Assembly (NCBI GenBank): GCA_030694365.1
Contig: JAUXYM010000029.1
Span: forward strand, 1-53,634
Direction of reading: 5' to 3'
Origin: Nevskia sp.
Lineage (GTDB): Bacteria; Pseudomonadota; Gammaproteobacteria; Nevskiales; Nevskiaceae
DNA length: 53,634 bases
Under the pieces are notes generated by a model. That model did no database searches. It had not been told where the DNA came from and saw only the letters and a program-made list of their open reading frames with translations. Position numbers and translations under genes: made by a program. Of this stretch, positions 1-9,394 are shown piece after piece (within the stretch, counting starts at the first letter, position 1; each line of letters starts with the position of its first letter).

Positions 1-84
1 ACTCCGAATTCCTCCAACTTCTGCAACAATCACCTCGCGCTTTCCACTAATCCATTTCTGTTGCACTTCGCACTTGAGCGCGCC
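1..84 (+). mobile_element. Right end of an IS30-family element (truncated by window edge)
   Basis: The first 84 bases closely match the right end of the complete IS30-family element ending at 52760, differing at only a few positions. They include the same inverted-repeat terminus (59-84, ending GAGCGCGCC) and the last codons of a transposase. It is a diverged second copy in the same orientation. The rest lies outside the window. Confidence 0.85.
3..50 (+). pseudogene. IS30-family transposase, C-terminal end only
   Basis: Reading from base 3 gives SEFLQLLQQSPRAFH and a TAA at 48-50. This corresponds to the YSDFLKLLQ C-terminus of the transposase ending at 52705. Only the tail is in the window, so whether this copy is intact cannot be judged. 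Confidence 0.7.
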
Positions 85-130
85 CCTTGTTCAACTATTT
101 CGTGGCCGAATCAATAATGGCGCGAAATGC

Positions 131-238
131 CCGGAGCACAAAGGCACAAAGAGAAGCGACAACAAGTACACAAAGAAAGAGCTTTCCTTCGTGTCCTTAA
201 GCTTTTCAGCTTTTCAACTTTGTGCCTTTGTGCTCCGG
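131..238. repeat. Long inverted repeat, 21-bp arms
   Basis: Bases 131-151 (starting CCGGAGCACAAAGG) are perfectly complementary to 218-238, separated by 66 bases. The stretch between IS remnant and rplY holds no convincing gene; short ORFs here run across the repeat arms. It looks like an intergenic repeat element. Confidence 0.7.
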
Positions 239-291
239 AGCTTCTGTTTCGTGACGGGCAGAGGGGTCTAGCCGCCTCCACGCTCCCTCTG

Positions 292-297
292 TATAGT
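292..297 (+). promoter_or_regulatory. Possible -10 element for rplY
   Basis: TATAGT lies about 60 bases upstream of the rplY start. No convincing -35 hexamer is visible at standard spacing, so this is a weak prediction. Confidence 0.3.
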
Positions 298-356
298 GCG
301 CGCCTCGCTGCGTCTGGTCGCGGACGCGGCTTTTGTTGCAAAACCCGGAGATTCAC

Positions 357-1067
357 ATGAAACAGTCATTTGCCATCAGTGCCGAAGTCCGCACGATGCA
401 CGGGAAGGGTGCGAGCCGCCGCCTGCGTCGCGAGGGCAAGGTACCCGCCATCATTTACGGTGGCACCGAGAGTCCGCAGGCCATCCAGGTCAGCGCCAAC
501 GAGCTGATGAAGAGCCTCAAGCATCAGGCCTTCTACTCGGCGATCCTCAACGTCGAAATCGCCGGCAAGGCCGAAAAGGCCGTGCTCAAGGATCTGCACC
601 GCCACCCGGTGCGCAGCGACGTGATGCACATGGATCTCCAGCGCGTGCTCGCCCATGTGCTGCTGCGCATGCACATCCCGCTGCACTTCAAGGGCGGCGA
701 TGTTGCCCCCGGCGTCAAGGTCGGCGGCGGCGTCGTCGAGCACCAGCAGATCCAGGTTGAAGTCGAGTGCCTGCCGAAGGACCTGCCGGAGTTCATCGAA
801 GTCGACCTGTCGGCGCTGAACCTCAACGAAGCCGTGCATCTGTCGCAGCTGAGCTTGGGCGAAGGCGTGCAGTTTGTCGAACTGAAGCATGGCAACGACA
901 TTTCGCTCGCCGCCGTGCATCTGCCGCGCCTGCCGACTGTAGAAGAGCTGGCTGAAGATGCCGCCAAGGCTGCCGCCGCAACGCCGGCCGCTGTCGGCAA
1001 GGCCAAGGCTGCCGCGAAGGCGCCTGCCGCTGCTCCGGCTGCCAAGGCACCGGCCAAGAAGAAGTAA
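357..1067 (+). CDS. rplY: 50S ribosomal protein L25 (general stress protein Ctc family)
   Basis: Encodes a 236-residue L25/Ctc-family protein that binds 5S rRNA in the large subunit. The N-terminal L25 domain (about 1-95) is followed by the TL5-type beta domain (about 100-185) and an Ala/Lys-rich, probably disordered tail ending AKAPAKKK. Length fits the long Ctc form rather than the short E. coli L25. I chose the ATG at 357 because CCGGAG sits just upstream; an in-frame ATG at 333 lacks this. A strong terminator follows, and pth and ychF come next, the usual gammaproteobacterial neighbourhood. Upstream, an IS remnant replaces the prs/ispE genes that often precede rplY. Confidence 0.96.
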   Translation: MKQSFAISAEVRTMHGKGASRRLRREGKVPAIIYGGTESPQAIQVSANELMKSLKHQAFYSAILNVEIAGKAEKAVLKDLHRHPVRSDVMHMDLQRVLAHVLLRMHIPLHFKGGDVAPGVKVGGGVVEHQQIQVEVECLPKDLPEFIEVDLSALNLNEAVHLSQLSLGEGVQFVELKHGNDISLAAVHLPRLPTVEELAEDAAKAAAATPAAVGKAKAAAKAPAAAPAAKAPAKKK

Positions 1068-1102
1068 GGCTACGGGACGGTATCCGTCCCGGCAGCAACT
1101 GA

Positions 1103-1136
1103 CCCGTCCGTTCGCCAGCCGAACGGACGGGTTTTT
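1103..1136 (+). terminator. Rho-independent terminator after rplY
   Basis: A perfect 12-bp stem (CCCGTCCGTTCG paired with CGAACGGACGGG) with a 5-base loop is followed by five T. It lies between rplY and pth, just before the pth start. Confidence 0.92.
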
Positions 1137-1151
1137 CATGAGACGAGAGCG

Positions 1152-1754
1152 ATGTCGGATAACCGCCTGCGGGCCATCGTCGGACTCGGCAATCCGGGTG
1201 CCGAATACGAGCGCACGCGCCACAACACCGGTTTCTGGTTCGTCGACGCATTGGCCTCGGCGTATCGGGGCAGCTTCCGCAGCGAGCCGAAATTCAAGGG
1301 CGAAGTGGCGCGCATCCGCATCGGCAACGATGAGCTGCTGCTGCTCAAGCCGATGACCTTCATGAACAAGAGCGGCGAAGCGATCCAGGCGCTGGCGGCG
1401 TTCTACAAGCTGCCAGCCAGCGACATCCTCGTTGCTCACGATGAACTCGATCTGCCGGTCGGCACCCTGAAGCTCAAGCGCGCCGGCGGCCACGGCGGTC
1501 ACAACGGTTTAAGAAGCGTGCATCAGCATCTGGGCGAGGAGTACCTGCGCCTGCGCATCGGCATCGGTCATCCGGGCACCAAGGATCAGGTACTCGGCTA
1601 TGTGCTCGGCCGGCCGAACAGTGCTGATGACAAGCTGATCCGCGACGGCCTGATCGACGCGGTCAACGCGATACCGGTCTGGCTAGCCCAGACGCTGGAA
1701 AAAGCCATGCAGAAGCTGCATAGCGCCCCGCAGAACTCAACCCCTCCCAAGTAG
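1152..1754 (+). CDS. pth: Peptidyl-tRNA hydrolase
   Basis: Cleaves the ester bond of peptidyl-tRNA released by stalled ribosomes, recycling tRNA in the cytoplasm. The 200-residue product has the family signature [18 protein letters not shown] at the N-terminus, with catalytic His24, plus [11 protein letters not shown] and the HDELDLP and [11 protein letters not shown] blocks. Length is normal. It starts 16 bases after the rplY terminator T-run and is followed by ychF after 28 bases, so pth and ychF are probably cotranscribed, as in E. coli. Confidence 0.97.
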   Translation: MSDNRLRAIVGLGNPGAEYERTRHNTGFWFVDALASAYRGSFRSEPKFKGEVARIRIGNDELLLLKPMTFMNKSGEAIQALAAFYKLPASDILVAHDELDLPVGTLKLKRAGGHGGHNGLRSVHQHLGEEYLRLRIGIGHPGTKDQVLGYVLGRPNSADDKLIRDGLIDAVNAIPVWLAQTLEKAMQKLHSAPQNSTPPK

Positions 1755-1782
1755 TACGACGCAGCACACAGGATTCGAAACC

Positions 1783-2874
1783 ATGGGCATTCAATGCGGC
1801 ATCGTCGGTCTCCCGAACGTCGGCAAGTCGACCTTGTTCAACGCGCTGACCAAGGCGCAGATCGCCGCCGAGAACTATCCGTTCTGCACCATCGATCCGA
1901 ACGTCGGTGTGGTCGGCGTGCCTGATCCGCGCCTTGATGCGCTGGCCAGGATCGTCAAGCCGCTGAAGATCCTGCCGGCCACCGTCGAGTTCGTCGACAT
2001 CGCCGGCCTCGTCGAAGGTGCCAGCGAAGGCAAGGGCAAGGGCAACGCCTTCCTGTCGCACATCCGCGAGACCGATGCCATCGCCCACGTGGTGCGCTGC
2101 TTCGTCAACGACGACGTCATCCACGTGATGGACAGCGTCGATCCGATCCGCGACATCGAAGTGATCGGCACCGAACTCGCCCTCGCCGATCTCGAGCGGG
2201 TCACCAAGGCACTCGATCGTTCGAACAAGCTGGCCAAGTCCGGCAATGCCGAAGCGATCGCTCGCAGCGCCTGTCTGACGCGCGTGCAGGCGCATCTGAA
2301 CAACGCCGAAGCGGTGCGCGGCATGAGCCTGGATGCCGACGAAAAGCTGATCGTCAAGGAACTGCAGCTGATCACCGCCAAGCCGGGGCTGTACATCGCC
2401 AACGTCGATGAAGCCGGCCTGGGCGGCAACGAGTACGTGTCCCGCGTTCAGGCGCTGGCGGCCAAGGAAGGCGCGACCGTGGTCGTCGTCTGCGCGCAGA
2501 TCGAAGCCGAAATCGCCCAGCTCGACGACACCGACAAAAAGGACTTCCTCGAATCCCTCGGCCTCGAAGAACCGGGCCTGAATCGGGTGATCCGCAGCGC
2601 TTACGGGCTGCTCGGTCTACAGACCTACTTCACCGCCGGCGTGCAGGAAGTGCGCGCCTGGACGGTCAAGGTCGGTGCCACCGGCCCGCAGGCGGCCGGC
2701 GTCATCCACACCGATTTCGAGCGCGGCTTCATCCGCGCCGAAGTCATCGCCTACGACGACTACATCCAGTTCAAGGGCGAAGCCGGCACCAAGGAAGCCG
2801 GCCGCTGGCGCCTGGAAGGCAAGGACTACATCGTCAAGGAAGGCGATGTCATGCACTTCCGCTTCAACGTCTGA
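1783..2874 (+). CDS. ychF: Ribosome-binding ATPase YchF (OLA1 family)
   Basis: A 363-residue Obg-superfamily P-loop NTPase that prefers ATP and binds ribosomes. Visible motifs are Walker [10 protein letters not shown] (about residues 9-17), the G3 block DIAGL and the NVDE block that replaces the NKxD of true GTPases. The C-terminal TGS-like region ends HFRFNV. Length matches the family. It follows pth directly, the conserved pairing. Confidence 0.97.
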   Translation: MGIQCGIVGLPNVGKSTLFNALTKAQIAAENYPFCTIDPNVGVVGVPDPRLDALARIVKPLKILPATVEFVDIAGLVEGASEGKGKGNAFLSHIRETDAIAHVVRCFVNDDVIHVMDSVDPIRDIEVIGTELALADLERVTKALDRSNKLAKSGNAEAIARSACLTRVQAHLNNAEAVRGMSLDADEKLIVKELQLITAKPGLYIANVDEAGLGGNEYVSRVQALAAKEGATVVVVCAQIEAEIAQLDDTDKKDFLESLGLEEPGLNRVIRSAYGLLGLQTYFTAGVQEVRAWTVKVGATGPQAAGVIHTDFERGFIRAEVIAYDDYIQFKGEAGTKEAGRWRLEGKDYIVKEGDVMHFRFNV

Positions 2875-2965
2875 GGCCAGCCGAGGAAACCACGGGCAGC
2901 GGCGAACGGCGGCCGCTGGCCGCTGGGCGGTTGCAGAGAGAAGAGGGCCGCGCCGATAGCGGAAG

Positions 2966-4261
2966 ATGAGCCTTCTTCCGCGTTTCGCGACGACCCCCTC
3001 CAGCCACGCCGCGCTGATCGAGCGCCTGCGCGCCTGGTCCTGCGAGCCCTGCGCCGCGCTGTTCCTGATCGACATCCGTCACCTGCGTTCGGTGAACCGC
3101 ATCGCCGGTGCCGCCGAGGGCGATGCGGTGATCGCCCAGATCGAACAATTGCTCCACGAATGGATCGGCAAGCACGGCATTGCCGGCAGGCTGTGGAGCA
3201 ATGAATTCGTCGCCGCGCGGATCATCGACCACCCCCAGATGGCGATCGATGACGCCATCGATCTGCGCGATCGGCTGACCGCGCTGCGCTTCCGCGCGCC
3301 GCTCGGCGAAAGCCCGGTGTCGGTATCGATCGGCGTCAGGGTGGTCAGCCCCGGCGTCAACTGGATCGAAGCACTGAGCGAGGCCGGCGAAGCCTGCGAG
3401 CAGAGCAAGCGCCTCGGGCTGAATCAGGTCAGCCTGCACAATGCCAGCGGTGCGGGCAGCGGCACGGTCGCCCGCAAGCCACCGGTCAATGCCGGCGATG
3501 TCATCCAGTTTCGCAAACTGATGGCCGCCGGCCGGCTGTCCCTGCATCCGCAGCCGATCATGGACATCCGCCGTGGCGAGCCACGCCTGCGCAAGGCCGA
3601 ATTCCTGCTGCGTATGGAGAAGAAAGGCGTCTACATGCCGGTACCGGCCGGCACCATCGAGACGCTCGAATACTTCGGCCTGATCAGCGAACTCGATCGC
3701 TTCTCGACCCAATTCATCCTCGACTGGCTGGCCGACAATCGCGGCGCGCTCGGTCGCCTGCACAGCGTGTCGATCAACCTGTCGGCGCGCTCGATCATCG
3801 ACGGCCGGTTCATGGACGAGCTGCTGCGCGACGTCAAGAACGCCGGTCTGCCGCCCGGCAAGCTGTGCTTCGAAATCACCGAAACCGCCGCCATCGAAAA
3901 CCTCGATATCGCCGCCGAGGTGATCCGCAGCTTTCGCGCCGTCGGCTGCAGCTTCAGCCTCGATGACTTCGGCTCTGGCCTGTGCTCGTTCGGCTACCTG
4001 CAGCGGCTGCCGGTCGACGAGGTCAAGATCGATGGCTGCTTCATCCGGGAAGTGGCGCAGAGCGGTGCCTCCCAGGAAATCGTCCGCGCCATCCACCAGG
4101 TCGCCCACGCCACCGGCAAGCGCACCGTCGCCGAGTTCGTCGACGACCCGCGCAAGCTCGCCGCCTTGCGCGAGATCGGCGTCGACTACGCCCAGGGCTG
4201 GCTGTTCTACCCCACGGTGACGCCGGAAAAATTCCTCGAACTGCTCAGCGCGGGTGACTGA
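2966..4261 (+). CDS. EAL-domain protein with degenerate GGDEF domain (probable c-di-GMP phosphodiesterase)
   Basis: A 431-residue soluble protein. Residues about 28-160 resemble a GGDEF domain, but the active-site loop reads WSNEF (77-81), so cyclase activity is unlikely. The EAL domain (about 180-425) has EFLLR (212-216) in place of EALLR, keeping the Glu. It also retains the FEITET, LDDFGSG and VKID blocks and a late Glu before the DYAQGWLF end. The main metal-binding acids therefore appear present and c-di-GMP hydrolysis is plausible; binding-only function is the alternative. It starts 91 bases after ychF and its target is not evident. The ATG at 2966 sits very close to a GGAAG, so the start is moderately certain. 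Confidence 0.85.
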   Translation: MSLLPRFATTPSSHAALIERLRAWSCEPCAALFLIDIRHLRSVNRIAGAAEGDAVIAQIEQLLHEWIGKHGIAGRLWSNEFVAARIIDHPQMAIDDAIDLRDRLTALRFRAPLGESPVSVSIGVRVVSPGVNWIEALSEAGEACEQSKRLGLNQVSLHNASGAGSGTVARKPPVNAGDVIQFRKLMAAGRLSLHPQPIMDIRRGEPRLRKAEFLLRMEKKGVYMPVPAGTIETLEYFGLISELDRFSTQFILDWLADNRGALGRLHSVSINLSARSIIDGRFMDELLRDVKNAGLPPGKLCFEITETAAIENLDIAAEVIRSFRAVGCSFSLDDFGSGLCSFGYLQRLPVDEVKIDGCFIREVAQSGASQEIVRAIHQVAHATGKRTVAEFVDDPRKLAALREIGVDYAQGWLFYPTVTPEKFLELLSAGD

Positions 4262-4419
4262 AAACCGGTTCCAGCTGCCCGATCCGACGGTCGGACCTCA
4301 GAAATTCAGCGGTTTTTTCACAGCGATACAAATTCGTTAGCAATCCGATAGAACTCCGTTAGGACTTCCCGCTAGCGCTCGACCGAGCCTTGCTCCACAC
4401 CTTCCAGCAGGGCGTGGAC

Positions 4420-4659
4420 ATGGACGCTTCGGCAATTCGCTTCGAGAACTGGCTGCCCCAGATCAGCAACAGCGGCGTCCAGTGGTGGCCGTCGCCGCCG
4501 GTCCCCAAGGGCGAGCCGGCCAGCAAGGAACCCCGGCAGCCGGCCCCGGCCCCCGCCACCGTCGATCCGGGTAGCGAGCGTGCGCTGCCGATACTGGACG
4601 ACGCCAGCCCCGATCCGGGTCAACAGCCGCCAGCAGCCTGCAGTGCGGTGTCGCCATGA
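4420..4659 (+). CDS. Small proline-rich protein, unknown
   Basis: A 79-residue ORF from ATG 4420, with an N-terminal MDASAIRFENWLPQ followed by a Pro/Ala-rich stretch. Its TGA overlaps the ATG of the next ORF (ATGA at 4656-4659), which suggests translational coupling. No family is recognised and the ribosome-binding site is weak. It could equally be the reading frame of a decayed upstream gene, since the neighbours downstream are broken. Confidence 0.4.
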   Translation: MDASAIRFENWLPQISNSGVQWWPSPPVPKGEPASKEPRQPAPAPATVDPGSERALPILDDASPDPGQQPPAACSAVSP

Positions 4660-5417
4660 CGCCACTCGCCATCGAGCGGATCAGCGGCGACGAACTGCGC
4701 AGCAACCCCTGGTTGCGCACCGAGCTGGCCCTGCTCGCCGCACCGAGCTACGACGACGCCACGGCGATCCTGGCTCGCGAAGTCGCCGACTGCACGCACC
4801 TGTACATCGGCCGCGATGGGCAAGGCCTGTTGGCCGGCTTCTTCATGACCAGCCGCGATTACCTGACCGCCGACCACGGCCTGCCGATCGTCCACGTCGG
4901 CTGGAGCGCCTGTCGCGATGATCTGAAGAACAGCGGCGCGACGATGGCGCTGTTCGAGCGCTGCATCGTCGACATCCTGGCCTGGGAACAGCAGCTCGGC
5001 CGCCGCGCGCTGCTCTGGTCGACCACCGCGTCGCCGACCATCTACCTCGGCGTGTCGCGCTTTCTCGCCGAGGTCGAACCGCGCTGCGATGGCGGCTACA
5101 GCCGTGATGGCGCCCGCTACGCACCCTGGCTGCGCTAACGCCTCGGCGCCCCAGCCGTCGCCGGCGACGAACACCCTTTCGTCTTGCGCGGCATCGCCAC
5201 CGCCACGCGCTACTCCGCCGCCGAATGCCAACGCATCGCCCGGGTCGTCGAACGCAAGCAGTTCGGGCTGTTCGCCCAACTTGGCATCGAAGAAGCCCGC
5301 GAAGACCGCCTGATCTTCATCGCCCGCACCCCGTCCCAAATCGGCCCCGCCTTGTCGCGCGCCTCGGTGATGGCCCTGATGAGCCGCAACCGCCTCGCCC
5401 AACGGAGGAGCGCCTGA
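4656..5417 (+). pseudogene. Acyltransferase-like protein interrupted by an in-frame stop
   Basis: The frame from ATG 4656 runs 160 codons to a TAA at 5136-5138. The same frame then stays open for 92 more codons, with coding-like sequence such as EHPFVLRGIATATRYS, to a TGA that overlaps the next ATG at 5417. Read through the stop, the product would be about 253 residues. Features such as GWSACRDDLKNSGATMALFE suggest a GNAT-like acyltransferase fold, but this is a weak assignment. The single stop with unchanged frame points to a nonsense substitution rather than an indel. The 160-residue piece may still be made. Confidence 0.6.
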
Positions 5418-6024
5418 TGGCCGATCTGTTCGATTTCAATGTCTGGACGATCAGCGTGCTGACCACCTTCGCCGCCTGCCTGCTCAGCTTCAACTGGGGC
5501 ATGTACCGCTTCTTCACCGAACCCACCGGGAGCAACAGCGGCATCGACACCATCAAGCTGCTCGGCACCACGCTGGGTTTCATCAGCCTGAGTGGCATCC
5601 CCCTGTTTGGCGTCGCCTCGGTCATCGGCGGACTGACCGCATTGCTGCTCTGCGCTGCCAGCCTCGCACTGTTCTGGTGGGCCATCCGCGCCAACCGAAC
5701 CCGGCCGCTGAGCTTCGCGTTCTCCGAAGACGACCCCCGACACCTGGTCAGCAGCGGCCCGTATCGCTGGATTCGCCACCCGTTCTATAGCGCCTACCTG
5801 CTCGCCTGGCTCGCAGCACCAGTCGCCACGCTACAGCCGCTGCTGCTGGTGCCGCTGCTGGTCATGGGCACGATCTATGTCAGCGCAGCGCGCATCGAGG
5901 AGCGGAAGTTCGAGGCCAGTGTGCTGGCGGCGCCTATGCGCGGTATCGCGAAGAAACTGGAATGTTCTGGCCGCGTCCCCGGCCTTCCGGCTTCACATCA
6001 AGACCAATGAAGAAGACTTCCTGA
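5417..6024 (+). pseudogene. Isoprenylcysteine carboxyl methyltransferase (ICMT)-family membrane protein, frameshifted near C-terminus
   Basis: Starts at ATG 5417, overlapping the upstream stop. It has about four membrane segments and the ICMT/PEMT signature GPYRWIRHPFYSAYLLAW, the SAM-binding end of this family. The open frame runs to 6010, but its last 30 or so residues do not look like the family. From 5929 another frame reads GAYARYREETGMFWPRP, the expected ICMT C-terminus, ending at TGA 6024. A one-base loss in GCTGGCGGCGCC (about 5924-5934) explains the switch. It probably worked with the acyltransferase-like gene upstream; both are now damaged. Substrate unknown. Confidence 0.7.
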
Positions 6025-6908
6025 TCGCACGTCGCAAGATCGCTGACTGTGCGGATCGCGTCTTCGCTATTGCCAATGCCAATGTCGCCATCACCAATGC
6101 AATGGCCAAGGACAAGCCAGACGATGCGGCAGCGAAAGCAACACTGTCCGCGGCACGTGCAGACTATGTCTACATCGCGCACGAACAGAACTACGATGAG
6201 CCACAGATATCGTTGTTCACAGGGCCCACGCTATCGCTGAACGGGGACGACAAGTTCAAGACTGGCTTCGAGGTATCCGCGCTGTTCGATGGCGGTGCTG
6301 GATCGTTCTTCAAGATTGGACGAATCTTCACCGACTTTACCTACCAGACCAAGGGAAGTGTCGATGTCATGCGAGAAATGGATGGCAGCGTGACGCAGCC
6401 GAATGCCGATCAGTTGTTCCGCAAAGACTCGGGAGTCCTGCGCTTCAATGTCGGTGCCTCGACCGGCGTTGGCAAAACCAAACGCTATTCAGCGTTCTTG
6501 TCCACTGGCCTGTCGACCATTCCCGGCGCAGGTGGAGACTTCCCGCAGGCGCTGAGACCTCGCGTCGCAATCGGCATGCTCGGCCGCACATTCATCTCGG
6601 AGGGGATGTACACCCGGCTGTCTCTGAGCGTTGCACACGACGAGTACTGGAAAACCGCAACTGGCACCACACCTGCCGATACCAAAGTCATCAACTCCTA
6701 CGAGCGCGGCGTCGTCGAAGGCTTGGTACTGATACCGCAACTCAGCAATGGCGGCGTGACACTTGCCGGGCGAATCAGCCTCGATACTCCTCTCGATGGC
6801 AAGGGTCCATCGGAAGTAAGACTGTCAGTGCTGGCTTCGGCGAACTTCGGAGACTTCCTGCAGAAGATCATCAAGCTCACGCCAGCGGTAGCACCAACGG
6901 CCAAGTAG
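5877..6908 (+). CDS. Chimeric ORF: unknown protein lacking its own N-terminus
   Basis: The 343-codon ORF begins inside the ICMT-family gene in another frame; its first 35 or so residues are out-of-frame ICMT sequence. From about RLHIKTNEEDF (near 5990) the sequence becomes protein-like, with alternating hydrophobic strands and glycines (SLFTGPTLSLNGDDKF, LRFNVGASTGVG) reminiscent of a beta-rich outer-membrane or secreted protein. No signal peptide or ribosome-binding site belongs to this part, and base composition is less GC-rich than the neighbours. I infer that a deletion joined the 3' part of an unrelated gene to the ICMT tail. Function not recognised. Confidence 0.5.
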   Translation: MSAQRASRSGSSRPVCWRRLCAVSRRNWNVLAASPAFRLHIKTNEEDFLIARRKIADCADRVFAIANANVAITNAMAKDKPDDAAAKATLSAARADYVYIAHEQNYDEPQISLFTGPTLSLNGDDKFKTGFEVSALFDGGAGSFFKIGRIFTDFTYQTKGSVDVMREMDGSVTQPNADQLFRKDSGVLRFNVGASTGVGKTKRYSAFLSTGLSTIPGAGGDFPQALRPRVAIGMLGRTFISEGMYTRLSLSVAHDEYWKTATGTTPADTKVINSYERGVVEGLVLIPQLSNGGVTLAGRISLDTPLDGKGPSEVRLSVLASANFGDFLQKIIKLTPAVAPTAK

Positions 6909-6922
6909 CGACTACCGTTCGA

Positions 6923-6955
6923 CGGAGCGGAGTCGATACCTACGACTCCGCTTCG
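6923..6955. terminator. Hairpin between convergent genes
   Basis: A stem of about 13 pairs (core GCGGAGTCG with CGACTCCGC, 7-base loop) lies between the ORF ending 6908 and the convergent receptor gene ending 6962. There is no strong T-run, so it may be a weak bidirectional terminator. Confidence 0.5.
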
Positions 6956-6961
6956 TGAGTC

Positions 6962-8197
6962 TCAGAACAACTCCACCGCCCCGGCCTGCATCGACAACTG
7001 CGCCACCGGCTTGTGGGACGGCACCCGCCAGTCGTCGTTGGCGGCTTCCGGCACCGGGGTCGGGGCGGGTTTCGGGGCGACATAGCTGGTGGGGGTGAAA
7101 GCCTGTGGCGGGCGGGCCGGTTCGGGTCGCGCTTCGTTGACCAGCACCGCCTGCAGATTGCGGGTTTCATCGCCGATCTGGTGCAGGTGGCGGACGTGGA
7201 CCAGGGCCGCGCCCAGCGCTTGGGTGGCGATGTCTTCGAACTGCAGGCAGCGCACCGCCTGGCCGACGGCGAGGCTGATCTGCTCGCCGGCCTGCGAAGC
7301 GACACGGGCGCTGCCGGCGACGGCGACGTTGATCTCTTCGACCTGGGCCATCAGCCGGCCGACTTCGTTGCGGGCGTGGACGCTGGCGCCGATGTCGCGG
7401 GTGGCCATTTCGCCGACTGCCTCGCGGACCTTGGCGATCGAATCCTTGGAGCTGAACACCAGTTTGCGGATCTGTTCGTTGAAGCTGGTCGAGCGTTCGG
7501 ACAGGTTGCGCACTTCCTCGGCGACCACCGCGAAACCGCGTCCGGCTTCACCGGCGCGCGCCGCTTCGATCGCCGCGTTCAGGGCCAGCAGATTGGTCTG
7601 ATCAGCAATGGTTTTGACATCGCCGAGCAGTTCGAAGATCGCGTCCAGATGCTTGACCATCGCATCGATGTGCTGCACCGAGGTGGTGCTCTGCTTGGCG
7701 ACGCCGGCGAGGATGTCGACCAGGCCTTCCATCAACTGGCTGGCGGTGCGGGCGAAGTGCTGCACGTCGACACCGTTGCCGCCGGCACCCCCGACACCAC
7801 TCTCGGAGCGGCTGAGAATCCGGCCGACCGCCGCTTCCTGGGTGCGCGATTGCTGGTTCATCTGCTCAAACGAGCTGCCCAGAGTGCGCACTGCTTCGAG
7901 GATCAAGCTGCGCACCCGTTCGACTTCGCGCTGGACGCCGGCCGATTCATTGACCAGGCCGCCGCGCAGCTCTTCCAGCAACTGGCGATGCTGCTGCAAC
8001 TGGCCGTCGTGCATCGCCGCGCGCTGGCGCTCGACGCCATGGCTGCGCCGGTTCAGCAGCGCGAAGCCGGCCCAGCCGGCGACCAGGGCCGCAGCCCCCA
8101 GCCAGCTCGCCGCCGGGGTCGCCGCCAGGTGCATCGCCGTGCAGACCACTGTGCCGGACAGCGGCAGCAGCCAGGGTTTTTGATCGAGGATGTTCAT
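6962..8197 (-). CDS. Methyl-accepting chemotaxis protein, short membrane-anchored receptor
   Basis: A 411-residue receptor with two closely spaced hydrophobic segments near the N-terminus (about 10-47) and no sizeable periplasmic sensor between them. A coiled-coil region follows, then an MCP signalling domain whose hairpin tip reads [20 protein letters not shown]. This is the segment that contacts CheA and CheW. The tail is Pro-rich and ends AGAVELF, the same four final residues as CheD in this cluster. It is the last gene of the che cluster, 121 bases after cheB. With almost no external domain it may sense membrane or cytoplasmic cues. Confidence 0.92.
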   Translation of the reverse strand: MNILDQKPWLLPLSGTVVCTAMHLAATPAASWLGAAALVAGWAGFALLNRRSHGVERQRAAMHDGQLQQHRQLLEELRGGLVNESAGVQREVERVRSLILEAVRTLGSSFEQMNQQSRTQEAAVGRILSRSESGVGGAGGNGVDVQHFARTASQLMEGLVDILAGVAKQSTTSVQHIDAMVKHLDAIFELLGDVKTIADQTNLLALNAAIEAARAGEAGRGFAVVAEEVRNLSERSTSFNEQIRKLVFSSKDSIAKVREAVGEMATRDIGASVHARNEVGRLMAQVEEINVAVAGSARVASQAGEQISLAVGQAVRCLQFEDIATQALGAALVHVRHLHQIGDETRNLQAVLVNEARPEPARPPQAFTPTSYVAPKPAPTPVPEAANDDWRVPSHKPVAQLSMQAGAVELF

Positions 8198-8318
8198 GGC
8201 GGTGGGTCCAGGTGATCGGTAGTGACGACAGTTCGGGTGGGCGATTTCAAGAATTCAACGGAAGGTTCATCGATGGCTTAGCGGCCGAGGAGCACAGGAC
8301 TGAAGCGCCGTCCAGCGC

Positions 8319-9386
8319 TCAGGCTACCCGTCGGTCGGAACAACACTGGCGTAGCAGTTCGGCAGCGATGGCATCGAGCGGCAGCACGCGGTCAGCAGCA
8401 CCAAGCTTGAACGCGGCACCCGGCATGCCCCAGACCACGGAGCTGGCTTCGTCCTGGACCATGGTCGATGCGCCGACCTTGCGCAGTTCCAGCAGGCCAC
8501 GGGCACCGTCGTCGCCCATGCCGGTCAGGATCGCGCCGACGGCGTTGGCACCGGCGTGCTGGGCGACCGACTTGAACAGGGTGTCGACGCTCGGCCGGTG
8601 GCGGTTTTCCGGCGGCGCGTCGGTGAGCCGGCAGACGTAGCGGGCACCATCGCGGCGCACTTCCAGATGACGATCGCCGGGTGCGATATAGGCGTGGCCG
8701 GGGACGATCTGCTGGCCGTCCTTCGCTTCGCAGACCGACATCGCCGAACTGCGGTCCATCCGTGCCGCGAACGGCCCGGAGAACAGCGCCGGAATATGCT
8801 GGGTGATGACGATCGCGGGGGAATCGGCCGGCATCCGTTCGAGCACTTCGCGGATCGCCTCGGTGCCGCCGGTGGAGGCGCCGATGGCGATCAGTCTTTC
8901 CGTGGTGCGGAAGATTCGCGACGCAGTCGGTGCGACGGCTGCTGCGCGCGAGCCGTTGGCCGCCGGCAGGCGACCCCGCAGCTTGGCCTTGGCAGCGGTG
9001 CGGATCTTGGCGATCAGTTCCTCGGAATAGGCACGAACCCCGGCTTCGACATCGATTTTCGGCTTGGTGACGAAATCGATCGCGCCGAGCTCCATCGCCT
9101 GCAGCGTGACTTCCGCGCCCTTCTCGGTCAGCGACGACACCATCACCACCGGCATCGGCCTGAGCCGCATCAGGTTTTCGAGGAAGGTCAGGCCATCCAT
9201 GCGCGGCATCTCGACATCGAGCGTCAGCACATCGGGGTTCAACAGCTTGATCTTGTCGCGGGCGACGATCGGATCGGGCGCGGCGCCGACCACTTCGATG
9301 TCCGGTGCCTCGGTCAGGAACTCGGTGAGCAGGCGGCGCATCAGCGCCGAATCGTCGATCACCAGCACGCGGATTTTTCTGTCCAT
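8319..9386 (-). CDS. cheB: Chemotaxis protein-glutamate methylesterase/glutamine deamidase CheB
   Basis: Removes methyl groups from receptor glutamates and is activated by CheA phosphotransfer. The N-terminal receiver domain has [12 protein letters not shown] and the phospho-acceptor Asp in [12 protein letters not shown]. The C-terminal esterase carries the catalytic Ser in GASTGGTEA, a His in TQHIPALFS and an Asp in [12 protein letters not shown] start at the ATG at 9386 (MDRKIRV); an in-frame ATG at 9392 adds two residues. It follows cheD after a few bases, so cheR-cheD-cheB are one transcript. Confidence 0.96.
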   Translation of the reverse strand: MDRKIRVLVIDDSALMRRLLTEFLTEAPDIEVVGAAPDPIVARDKIKLLNPDVLTLDVEMPRMDGLTFLENLMRLRPMPVVMVSSLTEKGAEVTLQAMELGAIDFVTKPKIDVEAGVRAYSEELIAKIRTAAKAKLRGRLPAANGSRAAAVAPTASRIFRTTERLIAIGASTGGTEAIREVLERMPADSPAIVITQHIPALFSGPFAARMDRSSAMSVCEAKDGQQIVPGHAYIAPGDRHLEVRRDGARYVCRLTDAPPENRHRPSVDTLFKSVAQHAGANAVGAILTGMGDDGARGLLELRKVGASTMVQDEASSVVWGMPGAAFKLGAADRVLPLDAIAAELLRQCCSDRRVA

Positions 9387-9394
9387 GACCATTA

